DNA of 64,000 nucleotides from Oscillospiraceae bacterium (GCA_020025595.1 JAHHRV010000003.1:1-64000); one strand, 5' to 3'. Positions 1 to 10,178 are shown, counted from the first letter of the stretch. Numbers and translations: made by a program. The notes: generated from the letters alone by a model not told the origin.

Positions 1-216
1 TTCGGCATCTCCCCCATCAAGTATCTGATGGAGCGGCGAGTGGAAGAAAGCAAGTGTCTGCTGGAGGAAACCGATTATTCCATCGGTCAGATCGCTTCCA
101 TCACCGGATTTTCTTCCCCCAGCCACTTTTGTCAGGCCTTCCGACGCATTACAGGCACCACAGCCATCGACTACCGCAAAAAAATGCGAAACCAGCAGGA
201 TCCTTTTAGAGGTTAG
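1..216 (+). CDS. AraC-family transcriptional regulator, C-terminal end (5' truncated by window)
   Basis: The frame is open from base 1 and ends at a TAG at 214-216, so only about the last 71 residues are present. They match the second helix-turn-helix of the AraC/XylS DNA-binding domain: a helix ending in ERRVEESKCLLEET, then SIGQIASITGFSSPSHFCQAF, the usual family signature in which a recognition helix follows G-F-S-S-x-S-x-F. The effector domain lies outside the window, so the regulated genes and ligand are unknown. An imperfect inverted repeat at about 195-234 overlaps the stop codon. Family assignment is firm; the role is not. Confidence 0.85.
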   Translation, partial: FGISPIKYLMERRVEESKCLLEETDYSIGQIASITGFSSPSHFCQAFRRITGTTAIDYRKKMRNQQDPFRG

Positions 217-358
217 ATATGGTAAAAGGATTCCTGTAGGATCCTATTTTCCGGTCAGGAAATCCCAGTCCGCTGTCATGTTACAGCGCGGCAGCCCCAC
301 TATATAAATAAGGAAATGAAAGAACATCCTCAGAGCTTTCGTTTCATCGCATGAAAAG

Positions 359-400
359 AAGGTACGGTACAGTCCCAAAAAGGAACTGCACCGTACCTTT
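359..400 (+). terminator. Rho-independent terminator after the AraC-type gene
   Basis: A 15-bp stem (one mismatch) at 359-373 and 385-399 with an 11-base loop is followed by a short T run. Bases 217-358 between the AraC-type gene and this hairpin show no convincing gene. Confidence 0.7.
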
Positions 401-439
401 TAACATACTTTCTTAAGATTCAGGAAAAATGATCAGAAA

Positions 440-483
440 TTATCAAAAACGAAGGCCCCGGATGCATCCGCATCCGGGGCCTT
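440..483 (-). terminator. Terminator of the alanine/glycine symporter gene
   Basis: A perfect 14-bp stem (452-465 with 470-483, 4-base loop) is followed on the minus strand by a CGTTTTTG tract. It lies just past the symporter stop codon at 492. Confidence 0.85.
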
Positions 484-491
484 GTATCATC

Positions 492-1904
492 TTATCTTTG
501 TTTCAGCAGGTTTCGTTCGCGAATGGAACCCAGCACCATATTGGTCAGGGCAAACAGCGCCAGCACATTGGGAATGACCATCAGGTTGTTGAACATATCC
601 GTCAGCTCCCATACCAGGTCATTGGACATGACCGTACCCATGAAGATGAACACCAGTGCAATCACAGAATACACGGGTGCTGCTTTCTTGCCGAACAGGT
701 AAACCACATTGACCTTGCCGAACATATTCCAGCTGAGCACTGTGGAGAACGCAAAAAACAGCAGACAAACCGCAACGAATCCGGCACCCAGCTGCTCTCC
801 CATAACCACACCGAATGCAGTCTGTGCCAGATTGGTCTTGTTGAGAGCCTGGCTTGCAGCCGCTGCGCCGCACGCTGCCAGAGGGCCGTCCGGGGTATAC
901 AGGGTGGAGATGATCACCAGTGCATTCAGTGTCAGCACCACAAAGGTATCGATGAACACGCCGACCATAGCCACAACGCCCTGTTCGTGAGGGTGGGCAA
1001 CATTGGCCTGTGCATGGGCATGGGGAGAAGAACCCATACCGGCTTCGTTGGAGAACAGGCCCCGCTTTGCACCCTGGCTGATGGCAGTCTTCAGGGCATA
1101 ACCCACGCCACCGCCGATGATGGCCTGGGGCTGGAAGGCATAACGGAAAATCATGCCGAAAGTCTCAGGCAGATACTTTGCCCGGGCAACCAGAATCACC
1201 ATGGCACCGGTCAGGAAAATCACAGCCATAACAGGCACGATCTTTTCTGCTACGGAAGCCAGTCTCTGGATTCCGCCCAGGAAAATCACTGCGCAGGTCA
1301 CCACCAGAATTGCACCGATGATCCATCCGGGGACGCCGAAGGCTGTCTGGAAGGTGGAGCCGATGGAATTTGCCTGCACCATGCAGCCCATAAAGCCCAG
1401 CGCCATAATGATCGCCACAGCAAAGAAGCCTGCCAGGAATTTACCGAGGCCGCCCTTGAATGCGGTAGTAATGTAATACACAGGGCCGCCGTGGATGGTG
1501 CCGTCAGCATCCACCACCCGGGTCTTCAGTGCCAGGGTAGCCTCTGCATAGATGGTTGCCATGCCGAAAAATGCAATGATCCACATCCAGAAAATCGCAC
1601 CGGGGCCGCCGGTCAGAATTGCGCCGGAAGCACCAACAATATTGCCGGTACCCACCTGAGCCGCAATCGCCGTGGCCAGTGCCTGGAAAGAGCTCATGCC
1701 TTTTTCCTGCTTACCGCCGTGCAGCGACAGATTTCCGAATACCTTCTTCATTCCCTCGCCAAAGCAGCGAACCTGAATAAAGCGGGTTTTCACGCTGTAC
1801 CAGATACCCACACCCAGCAGCAGAAACACCAAAATGTAATTCGACAGATAGGTGTTGATTGCTGAGGCGATGGGAAACAATATTGCTTCGATTGATTCTA
1901 ACAT
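492..1904 (-). CDS. agcS: Alanine/glycine:cation symporter (AgcS family)
   Basis: The 470-residue protein has the usual length and hydrophobic pattern (about 10-11 membrane segments) of the AgcS (alanine or glycine:cation) symporters, which import alanine or glycine with Na+. Family blocks are visible: GTGNIVGASGAILTGGPGAIFWMW near residue 85 and FSNEAGMGSSPHAHA near residue 285. The start is the ATG at 1904, preceded by AAGGAGGATCTGGAC. A tandem glycine riboswitch and an intrinsic terminator lie directly upstream, which points to glycine as a substrate or signal. Monocistronic, with its own terminator. Confidence 0.93.
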   Translation of the reverse strand: MLESIEAILFPIASAINTYLSNYILVFLLLGVGIWYSVKTRFIQVRCFGEGMKKVFGNLSLHGGKQEKGMSSFQALATAIAAQVGTGNIVGASGAILTGGPGAIFWMWIIAFFGMATIYAEATLALKTRVVDADGTIHGGPVYYITTAFKGGLGKFLAGFFAVAIIMALGFMGCMVQANSIGSTFQTAFGVPGWIIGAILVVTCAVIFLGGIQRLASVAEKIVPVMAVIFLTGAMVILVARAKYLPETFGMIFRYAFQPQAIIGGGVGYALKTAISQGAKRGLFSNEAGMGSSPHAHAQANVAHPHEQGVVAMVGVFIDTFVVLTLNALVIISTLYTPDGPLAACGAAAASQALNKTNLAQTAFGVVMGEQLGAGFVAVCLLFFAFSTVLSWNMFGKVNVVYLFGKKAAPVYSVIALVFIFMGTVMSNDLVWELTDMFNNLMVIPNVLALFALTNMVLGSIRERNLLKQR

Positions 1905-1920
1905 GTCCAGATCCTCCTTA

Positions 1921-1955
1921 AAATAAAAAATGGAACAGCTGTAGCCAGCTGCTCC
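1921..1955 (-). terminator. Riboswitch expression-platform terminator
   Basis: On the minus strand a 10-bp stem (1946-1955 with 1932-1941, one G-U, 4-base loop) runs into ATTTTTTATTTT. It sits between the glycine aptamers and the symporter ribosome site, where a transcription-terminating expression platform is expected. Confidence 0.8.
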
Positions 1956-1989
1956 GGAAAAGAAAGCACAGACATGTATGCAGACGGTT

Positions 1990-2165
1990 TCCCACCTGTG
2001 TCCTGCCGCTCCGTCCTTTTACCTGAGAGATTCAGCAGCCATTGCTGCCTTGCACCTTCGGTACCCAATATGGGCTTCTCCAGAGTTACATCCATTCCTA
2101 GTCCCCGTCTGATTTCAGACGCCTGAGAGTTTTACTCCTTCGGCAGGCTTGTGCCATTCCCCTAA
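1990..2165 (-). promoter_or_regulatory. Tandem glycine riboswitch
   Basis: Read on the minus strand there are two successive glycine aptamers. The first holds GCCGAAGGAGTAAAACTCTC then AGGCG. The second holds ACCGAAGGTGCAAGGC, then ATCTCTCAGGTAAAAGGACG. These are the conserved cores of the gcvT-type element. The two aptamers are joined by a short linker, as in cooperative tandem forms. It precedes an AgcS transporter, a known context for this class. Exact ends are approximate. Confidence 0.93.
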
Positions 2166-2195
2166 GAACTTCGTTTGTGTTATTCAATTGTGGTC

Positions 2196-2224
2196 ATACT
2201 AACATCAATACGGTGGATTGTCAA
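2196..2224 (-). promoter_or_regulatory. Sigma-A promoter of the symporter transcript
   Basis: TTGACA at 2219-2224 and TAGTAT at 2196-2201 on the minus strand, 17-bp spacer. Transcription would begin near 2189, just before the glycine aptamers. Confidence 0.8.
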
Positions 2225-2360
2225 GCCTCTGTGTCGAAAACATTCGTCTTTTATGCAAACACACTACACATTTCACAATCAACCGTGAACATCTGTACTG
2301 TATTCCTATTTTCCGCTCTTTCAAATTATGATTAATTTGTTACATTTCTCATTATTAAAA

Positions 2361-2389
2361 TTGACTATATCAGAAACCGGTGTTATAAT
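2361..2389 (+). promoter_or_regulatory. Sigma-A promoter of mgtE
   Basis: TTGACT at 2361-2366 and TATAAT at 2384-2389 with a 17-bp spacer. The predicted start is near 2396, leaving about 335 nt of untranslated leader before mgtE. Confidence 0.85.
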
Positions 2390-2395
2390 AACTAA

Positions 2396-2731
2396 TGGTT
2401 TTGAACAAATTCAATTTTTTGTGAGGTGAGAACATGGACGGCAGTAGTGGTAGTCGAAGTACAGACACGGTATTCATATGTTGTCAGAAGTTCCGCGGCT
2501 ATGCTCCGTCTGGGTTCTGACTGTCTTTTGTTGCATAGATTTGCAAATATATGAGTACCATTGTCCGTTTCTAGCACTGCGCTGCATCAGCACAAGGCAA
2601 GTGTAGCATTGCTTGGTTACAGGTGACAGTGGTTTTTTTATGTCCATTTTCCCTGTAGCTCAGCTGGCAACCACGCCTTTACCAAAGCGAAAATTTTCGC
2701 ACACGCTTCATGTGTAAAGGAGGACCAGACA
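2396..2731 (+). promoter_or_regulatory. Long structured leader of mgtE (candidate attenuator plus ribosome-site hairpin)
   Basis: Hairpin A pairs 2464-2479 with 2549-2565 and encloses a second stem (2483-2489 with 2515-2521). The 3' arm of A can instead pair, through ACCATTGTC at 2557-2565, with GACAGTGGT at 2625-2633, which runs into seven T. The two pairings exclude each other, as in an antiterminator/terminator switch. Near the gene, CCTTTAC (about 2676-2682) can pair with GTAAAGG of the ribosome-binding site at about 2714-2720. I do not see the conserved M-box core normally found ahead of mgtE. Pairings are read by eye. Confidence 0.5.
2434..2520 (+). CDS. Possible leader peptide upstream of mgtE (28 codons)
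   Basis: An ATG at 2434 follows GTGAGGTGAGAAC, a good ribosome site, and the frame stays open for 28 codons to TGA at 2518. The peptide is Ser/Gly-rich at its start and carries a Cys-Cys pair in the middle. It ends inside hairpin A of the leader, so a translating ribosome would open that stem. No family is recognised. It may be chance; position and ribosome site are the only support. Confidence 0.4.
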   Translation: MDGSSGSRSTDTVFICCQKFRGYAPSGF

Positions 2732-4150
2732 ATGACCAACAAGAAAAACATTTCCCCTGAAATCGGCTCTGTGGCACAGCACCCGGATTACCCGGTAGAA
2801 ATCGCAGCCATCATCCGAAGCAATCTGACTCCCAAGCGAATCGGAGAGCAGATTCAGAATTATCACGAGAACGACATTGCCGATGCTTTGGATCTGCTCA
2901 ACAAGGACGAGCGAACCAAGCTGTACCGGGTCGTTGACACAGAAACCCTGGCAAACATCATTGAATATGCCGAAAATCCCAACGACATCATCAGCGAACT
3001 GCGGGTGCGCAAGCAGGTTGAGATCCTTTCTCAGCTGGAGCCTTCCACCTCTGCGGATTACCTGCGTCAGCTGAGCAAGGGTGACCGCAACGCACTGATC
3101 GATCTGATGGATGATGAGAGCAAGCATGAAATCATCCTGATCAGCTCCTTTGACGAGGATGAGATCGGTAGCTCCATGACAACCAACTACATCGCCATCC
3201 CCAGCGGCATCAGCGTCCGCCAGGCCATGCGCGAACTGGTTGATCAGGCAGCAGAAAACGACAATATTTCCACGATCTATGTAGTGGATGAAGATGAGAC
3301 GCTGATTGGAGCCATCGATCTGAAGGATTTGATCATCGCCCGGGAGAACACTCCTCTGGACGACATCATGATGACCTCATATCCTTATGTTTACGCCAGT
3401 GAACTGATCGAAGACTGCATTGAGCGCATCAAGGATTATTCCGAAGACTCCATCCCCGTTCTGGATGCAGACAACAAGCTCTGCGGCGTTCTGACTGCTC
3501 AGGATATCACCCAGATGGTCGATGACGAAATGGGCGATGACTACGCCAAGCTGGCAGGTCTGACCGCCGAGGAAGATCTTCAGGAGCCTCTGAAAAAGAG
3601 CATCAGCAAGCGTCTGCCCTGGCTGATCATTCTGCTGGGTCTGGGCCTGGTGGTTTCCAGCGTGGTCGGCGTTTTTGAGGGCGTCGTTGCATCGCTGCCT
3701 CTGGTCGTATGCTTCCAGTCTCTGATTCTGGACATGGCCGGTAACGTGGGTACCCAGTCCCTGGCTATCACCATCCGTGTGCTGATGGATGAGCAGCTCA
3801 CCGGCAAGCAGAAGCTGGCTCTTGTGGCGAAGGAATCCCGTGTGGGCCTGTTAAACGGCCTGATCCTGGGCGTTCTGTCCTTTGCCGTAATTGGCCTGTT
3901 CCTGTTCGTCATCAAGGGCGAAGGTCTTGTCATGTCCTTCTCCGTTTCCCTGTGCACAGGTATTGCCCTGCTGCTTTCTATGCTGCTGTCCAGCATATCC
4001 GGTACTGTCATCCCCATGATTTTCAAGAAATTGAAGGTTGACCCCGCTGTGGCTTCCGGCCCGCTGATCACCACCATCAACGACCTGGTGGCTGTCATGA
4101 CCTATTACGGTCTTGCATGGGTGCTGCTGATCAATATGCTGCATCTTTAA
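2732..4150 (+). CDS. mgtE: Magnesium transporter MgtE
   Basis: The 472-residue protein has the full MgtE plan: a cytosolic alpha-helical N domain (about 20-140), two CBS domains (about 150-270) that sense intracellular Mg2+, and a five-helix channel domain (about 295-470). The last part holds the family signature PLITTINDLVAVMTYYG near the C-terminus and NVGTQSLAI earlier. The dimeric channel passes Mg2+ and closes when Mg2+ is high. The start at 2732 is preceded by AAAGGAGGA. It stands alone between its own promoter and a terminator, behind an unusual leader. Confidence 0.96.
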   Translation: MTNKKNISPEIGSVAQHPDYPVEIAAIIRSNLTPKRIGEQIQNYHENDIADALDLLNKDERTKLYRVVDTETLANIIEYAENPNDIISELRVRKQVEILSQLEPSTSADYLRQLSKGDRNALIDLMDDESKHEIILISSFDEDEIGSSMTTNYIAIPSGISVRQAMRELVDQAAENDNISTIYVVDEDETLIGAIDLKDLIIARENTPLDDIMMTSYPYVYASELIEDCIERIKDYSEDSIPVLDADNKLCGVLTAQDITQMVDDEMGDDYAKLAGLTAEEDLQEPLKKSISKRLPWLIILLGLGLVVSSVVGVFEGVVASLPLVVCFQSLILDMAGNVGTQSLAITIRVLMDEQLTGKQKLALVAKESRVGLLNGLILGVLSFAVIGLFLFVIKGEGLVMSFSVSLCTGIALLLSMLLSSISGTVIPMIFKKLKVDPAVASGPLITTINDLVAVMTYYGLAWVLLINMLHL

Positions 4151-4165
4151 TCGATCATAAACCAA

Positions 4166-4203
4166 AAGCAGCGTACTCGCTTTCGTGAGTACGCTGCTTC
4201 TTT
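4166..4203. terminator. Bidirectional terminator between mgtE and the alcohol dehydrogenase
   Basis: A stem of about 15 bp (4166-4180 with 4184-4198) lies between two convergent genes, with T-rich sequence after it on the plus strand and A-rich sequence before it. Confidence 0.8.
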
Positions 4204-4218
4204 GCATTTTCAGGATGA

Positions 4219-5277
4219 TCAGTCGATGATGACCAGGGGCTTGATCAGATCTCTGGGCTTGTCCTTCATCAGCATCAGGGCAGGCTCCACATTCTCCAGA
4301 CCGTGGAAGGTGTGGGTGATCAGCTTCTCGGGATGGATACGGTTGGTGGTGATCAGACGAGCCAGCTTCTCAGAGCGCAGACGGCCGCCGGGCATCAGAC
4401 CGCCGCGGATCTGCTTGTGACCCATGCCGCAGCCCCACTCAACTCTGGGAATGGGCACGGATTCACCCTCGCCCAGGTAGTTGACATTGCCGATGATTCC
4501 GCCGGGCTTCAGGATCTGCAGGGCCTGTGCAAAGGTGTTGTTGTCGCCGCCGGCCACAACTACCTTGTCCACGCCCTTGCCGTGGGTCTTGTCCATGATC
4601 TGCTCAACGATATCGCCCTCGCGGTAGTTGATGATGTCGGTTGCGCCGAATTCACGGGCAAGATCGGTGCAGTTCTTACGGGAGCCAACTGCAAAAATCT
4701 CAGCAGCGCCGCGAATGGAAGCAGCAGCCACGCTCATCAGGCCAACAGGGCCGACGCCGATGATAGCAACATTGTCGCCGAAGCTGATGTCTGCCAGCTC
4801 AACACCGTGGAAACCGGTGGGAACCATGTCAGCCAGCATTGCAGCAGCGCCCAGATCCATGCCCTCGGGCAGGTGTGCCAGGTTGCCGTCTGCATCGTTT
4901 ACATGGAAATACTCAGCGAACACGCCGTCCTTGAAGTTGGAGAACTTCCAGCCGGAGAGCATTCCGCCGGAGTGCATGGGATAGCCGCCCTGAGCCTCCA
5001 GAGAGTTCCAGTCGGGGGTGATGGCGCTGACCAGGACCTTGTCGCCGGGCTTGAAGTCCTTAACCAGGGAGCCGACTTCCACGACTTCGCCGACTGCTTC
5101 GTGACCCAGGATCATATCTTTACGGTCGCCAATGGCGCCGGACCAGACGGTATGGATATCGGAAGTGCAGGGGGCAAGTGCCAGGGGCTTACAAATGGCG
5201 TCCATAGGACCGCAGGCGGGAATGTCCTTCTCCACCCAGCCGGTAGCGCCAATCTTTAACATTGCAAAACCTTTCAT
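4219..5277 (-). CDS. NAD(P)-dependent secondary alcohol dehydrogenase (Zn type)
   Basis: The 352-residue protein closely follows the Thermoanaerobacter brockii secondary alcohol dehydrogenase, which interconverts secondary alcohols and ketones with NADP(H). Catalytic zinc ligands are visible: Cys in APCTSDIHT (about 37), His in LGHEAVG (about 59) and Asp in LADM (about 150). The nucleotide-binding motif GVGPVGLM is near 174. The start chosen, ATG at 5277, has GGAGG seven bases upstream and gives the family length; a start at 5316 would lie at the promoter. In a fermenter it would re-oxidise reduced cofactor. Confidence 0.92.
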   Translation of the reverse strand: MKGFAMLKIGATGWVEKDIPACGPMDAICKPLALAPCTSDIHTVWSGAIGDRKDMILGHEAVGEVVEVGSLVKDFKPGDKVLVSAITPDWNSLEAQGGYPMHSGGMLSGWKFSNFKDGVFAEYFHVNDADGNLAHLPEGMDLGAAAMLADMVPTGFHGVELADISFGDNVAIIGVGPVGLMSVAAASIRGAAEIFAVGSRKNCTDLAREFGATDIINYREGDIVEQIMDKTHGKGVDKVVVAGGDNNTFAQALQILKPGGIIGNVNYLGEGESVPIPRVEWGCGMGHKQIRGGLMPGGRLRSEKLARLITTNRIHPEKLITHTFHGLENVEPALMLMKDKPRDLIKPLVIID

Positions 5278-5314
5278 AGTTGTTACCTCCATCGGTTTGT
5301 TTTTTATAGTCCGC

Positions 5315-5343
5315 ATTCTATCACATCCTTTCTTATAAGTAAA
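5315..5343 (-). promoter_or_regulatory. Promoter of the alcohol dehydrogenase
   Basis: TTTACT at 5338-5343 and TAGAAT at 5315-5320 on the minus strand, 17-bp spacer; start near 5308. Confidence 0.65.
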
Positions 5344-5363
5344 TAAATATCGATAGATATATA

Positions 5364-5379
5364 CTTAATATTTATTAAG
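5364..5379. repeat. Perfect 7-bp inverted repeat, possible operator
   Basis: CTTAATA and TATTAAG separated by two bases form a palindrome about 20 bp upstream of the alcohol dehydrogenase -35 box. The size and place fit a repressor or activator site, but no regulator can be named. The surrounding 5344-5473 is AT-rich and has no gene. Confidence 0.4.
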
Positions 5380-5473
5380 GTGCATAAATACAGCCTTACA
5401 TTACAGAAAGCACAAAACGCACCTGCCCATTCTGTGCTATCCGCAGATTTTTCATTTACCCCCCAAAGTCAAG

Positions 5474-5502
5474 TTGAAATGCCCGTTTTTCCATGGTAAA
5501 CT
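5474..5502 (+). promoter_or_regulatory. Promoter of the glycerol operon
   Basis: TTGAAA at 5474-5479 and TAAACT at 5497-5502, 17-bp spacer, upstream of glpK. Confidence 0.6.
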
Positions 5503-5504
5503 AG

Positions 5505-7088
<1,584 letters not shown>

Positions 7089-7096
7089 ATCGCGCC

Positions 7097-8527
7097 ATGT
7101 TCGATGTAATTATCATCGGTGCCGGAGTTTCCGGCTGCGCCATCGCAAGAGAGCTTTCCCGGCGCAAAGGCAATTTTCTGGTGGTTGACCGTGCCGAAGA
7201 TGTATGCTGCGGCACTTCCAAAGCAAATTCTGCCATCGTCCACGCAGGCTACGATGCCCCCCAGGGCACCCTCATGGCGAAATTGAATGTTCAGGGCAGC
7301 CGCATGATGGGCGAGCTTTCCAAAGAGCTGGATTTTCACTACCAGAACATCGGTTCTCTGGTGGTCATGAACAAGGATCAGAACCGGGCAGAGCTTCTGC
7401 GTCTGTACGAAAACGGCATTGCAAACGGCGTTGAGGGTCTGCGCATTGTGGAGCAGGAAGAACTGCGCCGGATGGAACCCAACATTTCTGACGATGCCGT
7501 GGCTGCGCTGTATGCGCCCACCGCTGCCATCATCTGCCCCTTTGGGCTGACCTATGCTCTGGCTGAAAATGCCGCCAAAAATGGCGTTTCTTTCCGGTTT
7601 GATACGGAAGTTACCAACATCGAAGCCATTCAGGGCGGCTGGAAGCTGACCACCTCCAGCGGCATTCTGGAAACCAGAGTGGTCGTCAACGCAGCAGGTG
7701 TCTATGCAGACCGCCTGCACAACATGGTGTCCGACGATACCATGACCATCGTGCCCCGGCGGGGAGATTACTTCCTGCTGGATCGCAGCTGCGAAGGCTA
7801 TGTCCGTCATACCATTTTCCAGCTGCCCACCAAATTCGGCAAGGGCGTTCTGGTGACTCCCACGGTTCACGGCAACACCATCGTCGGCCCCACCGCCATC
7901 GATATTGAAGACAAAGATTCCACAGCCACCACCCAGGAGGGGCTGGATCAGATTCGCAGCAAGGTCTGCCTCAGCGTAAAAAATCTGCCCCTGCGGCAGA
8001 CCATCACCAGCTTTGCAGGCCTTCGCGCCCATGACACACGCCACCGCTTCACCATCGAAGAGGTTGCCCCCGGATTCGTGGACTGCGCCGGTATTGAATC
8101 CCCGGGACTCAGCTGCTCCCCTGCAGTGGGCGTGATGGTTGCGCAAATGGTCACAGATATCCTGAATTTGCCAGAAAACCCTGATTTTGACGGCAAACGC
8201 AAAGGGATTCTGGACCCGAAAGCCCTCTCCTTTGAAGAACGGGCCAGACTGATTAAAGAGAATCCTGCCTACGGCACGGTGGTCTGTCGGTGCGAAACCA
8301 TCACCGAGGGTGAGATCATCGATGCCATTCACAGAGTTCCCGGTGCCAGAAGCATTGACGGAGTCAAGCGCCGCACCAGAGCCGGAATGGGCCGGTGCCA
8401 GGGCGGTTTCTGCAGCCCCAAGGTCATGGAGATCATCGCCCGGGAGCTGAACATTCCTCTGAGCGAGGTCACAAAATCCGGTGGTGCCAGCAGACTCATC
8501 GTAGGCAAAAGTAAAGACCGGCTGTAA
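7097..8527 (+). CDS. FAD-dependent glycerol-3-phosphate dehydrogenase-like protein with a BFD-type [2Fe-2S] domain
   Basis: The N-terminal FAD motif IIGAGVSGCAIARELSR and the length (476 residues) place this in the GlpA/DAO oxidoreductase group. The C-terminal 80 residues carry CRCETIT and CQGGFC, the four-cysteine pattern of a BFD-like [2Fe-2S] domain. The likely job is oxidation of glycerol 3-phosphate to dihydroxyacetone phosphate, passing electrons to the next gene product. ATG at 7097 is preferred to GTG at 7085, because AGAGGAG (7079-7085) can only serve the later codon. It follows glpK directly. Confidence 0.85.
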   Translation: MFDVIIIGAGVSGCAIARELSRRKGNFLVVDRAEDVCCGTSKANSAIVHAGYDAPQGTLMAKLNVQGSRMMGELSKELDFHYQNIGSLVVMNKDQNRAELLRLYENGIANGVEGLRIVEQEELRRMEPNISDDAVAALYAPTAAIICPFGLTYALAENAAKNGVSFRFDTEVTNIEAIQGGWKLTTSSGILETRVVVNAAGVYADRLHNMVSDDTMTIVPRRGDYFLLDRSCEGYVRHTIFQLPTKFGKGVLVTPTVHGNTIVGPTAIDIEDKDSTATTQEGLDQIRSKVCLSVKNLPLRQTITSFAGLRAHDTRHRFTIEEVAPGFVDCAGIESPGLSCSPAVGVMVAQMVTDILNLPENPDFDGKRKGILDPKALSFEERARLIKENPAYGTVVCRCETITEGEIIDAIHRVPGARSIDGVKRRTRAGMGRCQGGFCSPKVMEIIARELNIPLSEVTKSGGASRLIVGKSKDRL

Positions 8528-8539
8528 GGAGGCAGAACC

Positions 8540-9805
8540 ATGAAGCAATATGATCTTGTGATTATCGGCGGCGGCCCCGCAGGCCTCGCCGCAGCGGTTT
8601 CTGCCCGAAACGCAGGAATCAGAGATATCCTGATTCTGGAGCGGGATGCAGAGCTGGGCGGAATTCTGAACCAGTGCATCCACAACGGTTTTGGTCTGCA
8701 CACCTTCAAAGAGGAGCTTACCGGCCCGGAATATGCCAGCCGCTTTATTGCGCAGGTGCAGGAGCTGGGCATTGAATACAAACTGAACACCATGGTGCTG
8801 GATCTGTCTAAGGACAAAACCGTCACCGCCATGAACCGCACAGACGGATTGTTTCAGCTGCAGCCCAAGGCCGTGATCCTCGCCATGGGCTGTCGGGAGC
8901 GCCCCAGAGGTGCGCTGAACATTCCCGGAAGCCGCCCCGCCGGAATCTACACGGCAGGTACTGCCCAGCGCCTTGTCAATATGGAAGGACAGATGCCCGG
9001 TCGGAAGGTGGTTATTCTCGGTTCCGGCGACATCGGACTGATTATGGCACGACGGATGACACTGGAGGGTGCCGAAGTGAAAGTCGTTGCAGAGCTTATG
9101 CCCTACTCCGGCGGTCTGAAGCGAAACATCGTCCAGTGTCTGGATGACTTCGGAATCCCCCTGAAGCTGAGCCACACGGTCGTGGACATCCGTGGAAAGG
9201 ACCGAGTGGAGGGCATCACCCTTGCCCGGGTGGAACAGGGAAAGCCCGTCCCCGGAACGGAAGAATATTATGAATGTGACACGCTGCTGCTCAGCTGCGG
9301 ACTGATTCCGGAAAATGAGCTGAGCCGGGGCGCAGGCGTGGCGCTGAATCCCGTCACCAACGGCCCGGCTGTCAACGAATCTCTGGAAACCAGTATCCCC
9401 GGCGTGTTCGCCGCCGGCAATGTGCTTCATGTCCACGATCTGGTGGACTATGTTTCCGAGGAGGCCGCAGCTGCCGGACGCCATGCAGCAGTATTCATTC
9501 TGGGCGGCGGGGAAGCTTCCGTTCAGGCGCTGCCTATCCGCTGCTGCAGCGGTGTGCGCTACAGCGTCCCCAGCTTCATTCGCCCGGACTGCCTGAACCC
9601 GGACGACACTGTCACCGTCCGGTTCCGGGTGGATAACATCTACAAAAACAAACGCATTGCCGTGTATGCAGGCGAAAACCAGATTTTCACCAAAAAGCGC
9701 AATGTTCTGGCTCCCGGTGAGATGGAAACCATCAAGCTCAAGGCCTGCTCGATTCTGGAAAATCGGGAAGCTGCCGAACTCGTCTTAAAACTGGAGGATG
9801 CCTGA
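8540..9805 (+). CDS. NAD(P)/FAD-dependent oxidoreductase of the glycerol operon
   Basis: The 421-residue flavoprotein starts with the dinucleotide-binding motif IIGGGPAGLAAAVSARNAG, followed by CIHNGFGLHTF and a second Rossmann motif, VILGSGDIGLIMARR, near 155. It resembles the flavoprotein partner found with GlpA-like and DUF1667 proteins in many Clostridia. The inferred role is electron transfer from the glycerol-3-phosphate dehydrogenase to NAD(P) or another carrier. It lies 12 bp after the dehydrogenase gene and its stop is one base before the DUF1667 start, which suggests translational coupling and a joint complex. Confidence 0.8.
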   Translation: MKQYDLVIIGGGPAGLAAAVSARNAGIRDILILERDAELGGILNQCIHNGFGLHTFKEELTGPEYASRFIAQVQELGIEYKLNTMVLDLSKDKTVTAMNRTDGLFQLQPKAVILAMGCRERPRGALNIPGSRPAGIYTAGTAQRLVNMEGQMPGRKVVILGSGDIGLIMARRMTLEGAEVKVVAELMPYSGGLKRNIVQCLDDFGIPLKLSHTVVDIRGKDRVEGITLARVEQGKPVPGTEEYYECDTLLLSCGLIPENELSRGAGVALNPVTNGPAVNESLETSIPGVFAAGNVLHVHDLVDYVSEEAAAAGRHAAVFILGGGEASVQALPIRCCSGVRYSVPSFIRPDCLNPDDTVTVRFRVDNIYKNKRIAVYAGENQIFTKKRNVLAPGEMETIKLKACSILENREAAELVLKLEDA

Positions 9806-9806
9806 T

Positions 9807-10172
9807 ATGAAAACCGTAAATCTTACCTGTATCGGCTGCCCTCTGGGCTGCCAGCTGTCGGTGGAAATGGATGGCAAAGAAGTCGTCAGCGTTTCCGGAA
9901 ATACCTGCAAAAACGGCGATAAATACGCCCGCAAGGAGCTGACCAACCCCACCCGAATCGTCACCAGCACCGTCCGGGTCACCGGCGGCACACTGGCAGC
10001 AGTGTCTGTAAAGACCGCCTCTGACATTCCGAAGGACAAAATCTTCCCCTGCATGAAGGCGCTGAAGGAAATTGAGGTCAGCGCCCCTGTAACCATCGGG
10101 CAGGTTATTCTTTCCGATGTGGCAGGAACCGGCGTTTCCATTGTCGCTACCAAGAATATCCCGCAGAAATAG
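9807..10172 (+). CDS. DUF1667 protein, third subunit of the glycerol-3-phosphate oxidation module
   Basis: The 121-residue protein begins with a CIGCPLGC motif (Cys 8, 11 and 15) and has a further Cys in NTCKNGDKYA, a likely iron-sulfur site like that at the N-terminus of molybdopterin oxidoreductases. DUF1667 proteins regularly occur next to GlpA-like dehydrogenases. The start at 9807 is chosen because GGAGG at 9793-9797 is too close to the upstream ATG at 9798. A terminator follows within ten bases. Confidence 0.85.
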   Translation: MKTVNLTCIGCPLGCQLSVEMDGKEVVSVSGNTCKNGDKYARKELTNPTRIVTSTVRVTGGTLAAVSVKTASDIPKDKIFPCMKALKEIEVSAPVTIGQVILSDVAGTGVSIVATKNIPQK

Positions 10173-10178
10173 CATTTC

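Noticed and set aside
2652..2700. tRNA-like fragment (TGTAGCTCAGCTGG)
   Set aside because: Only the D-arm-like string is present; the pairing strand, anticodon arm and T arm are absent.
2396..2731. M-box (Mg2+) riboswitch ahead of mgtE
   Set aside because: The conserved M-box core strings expected in this class could not be found; only a GGTGAG similarity exists, and that is explained by a ribosome site. A covariance-model search would settle it.
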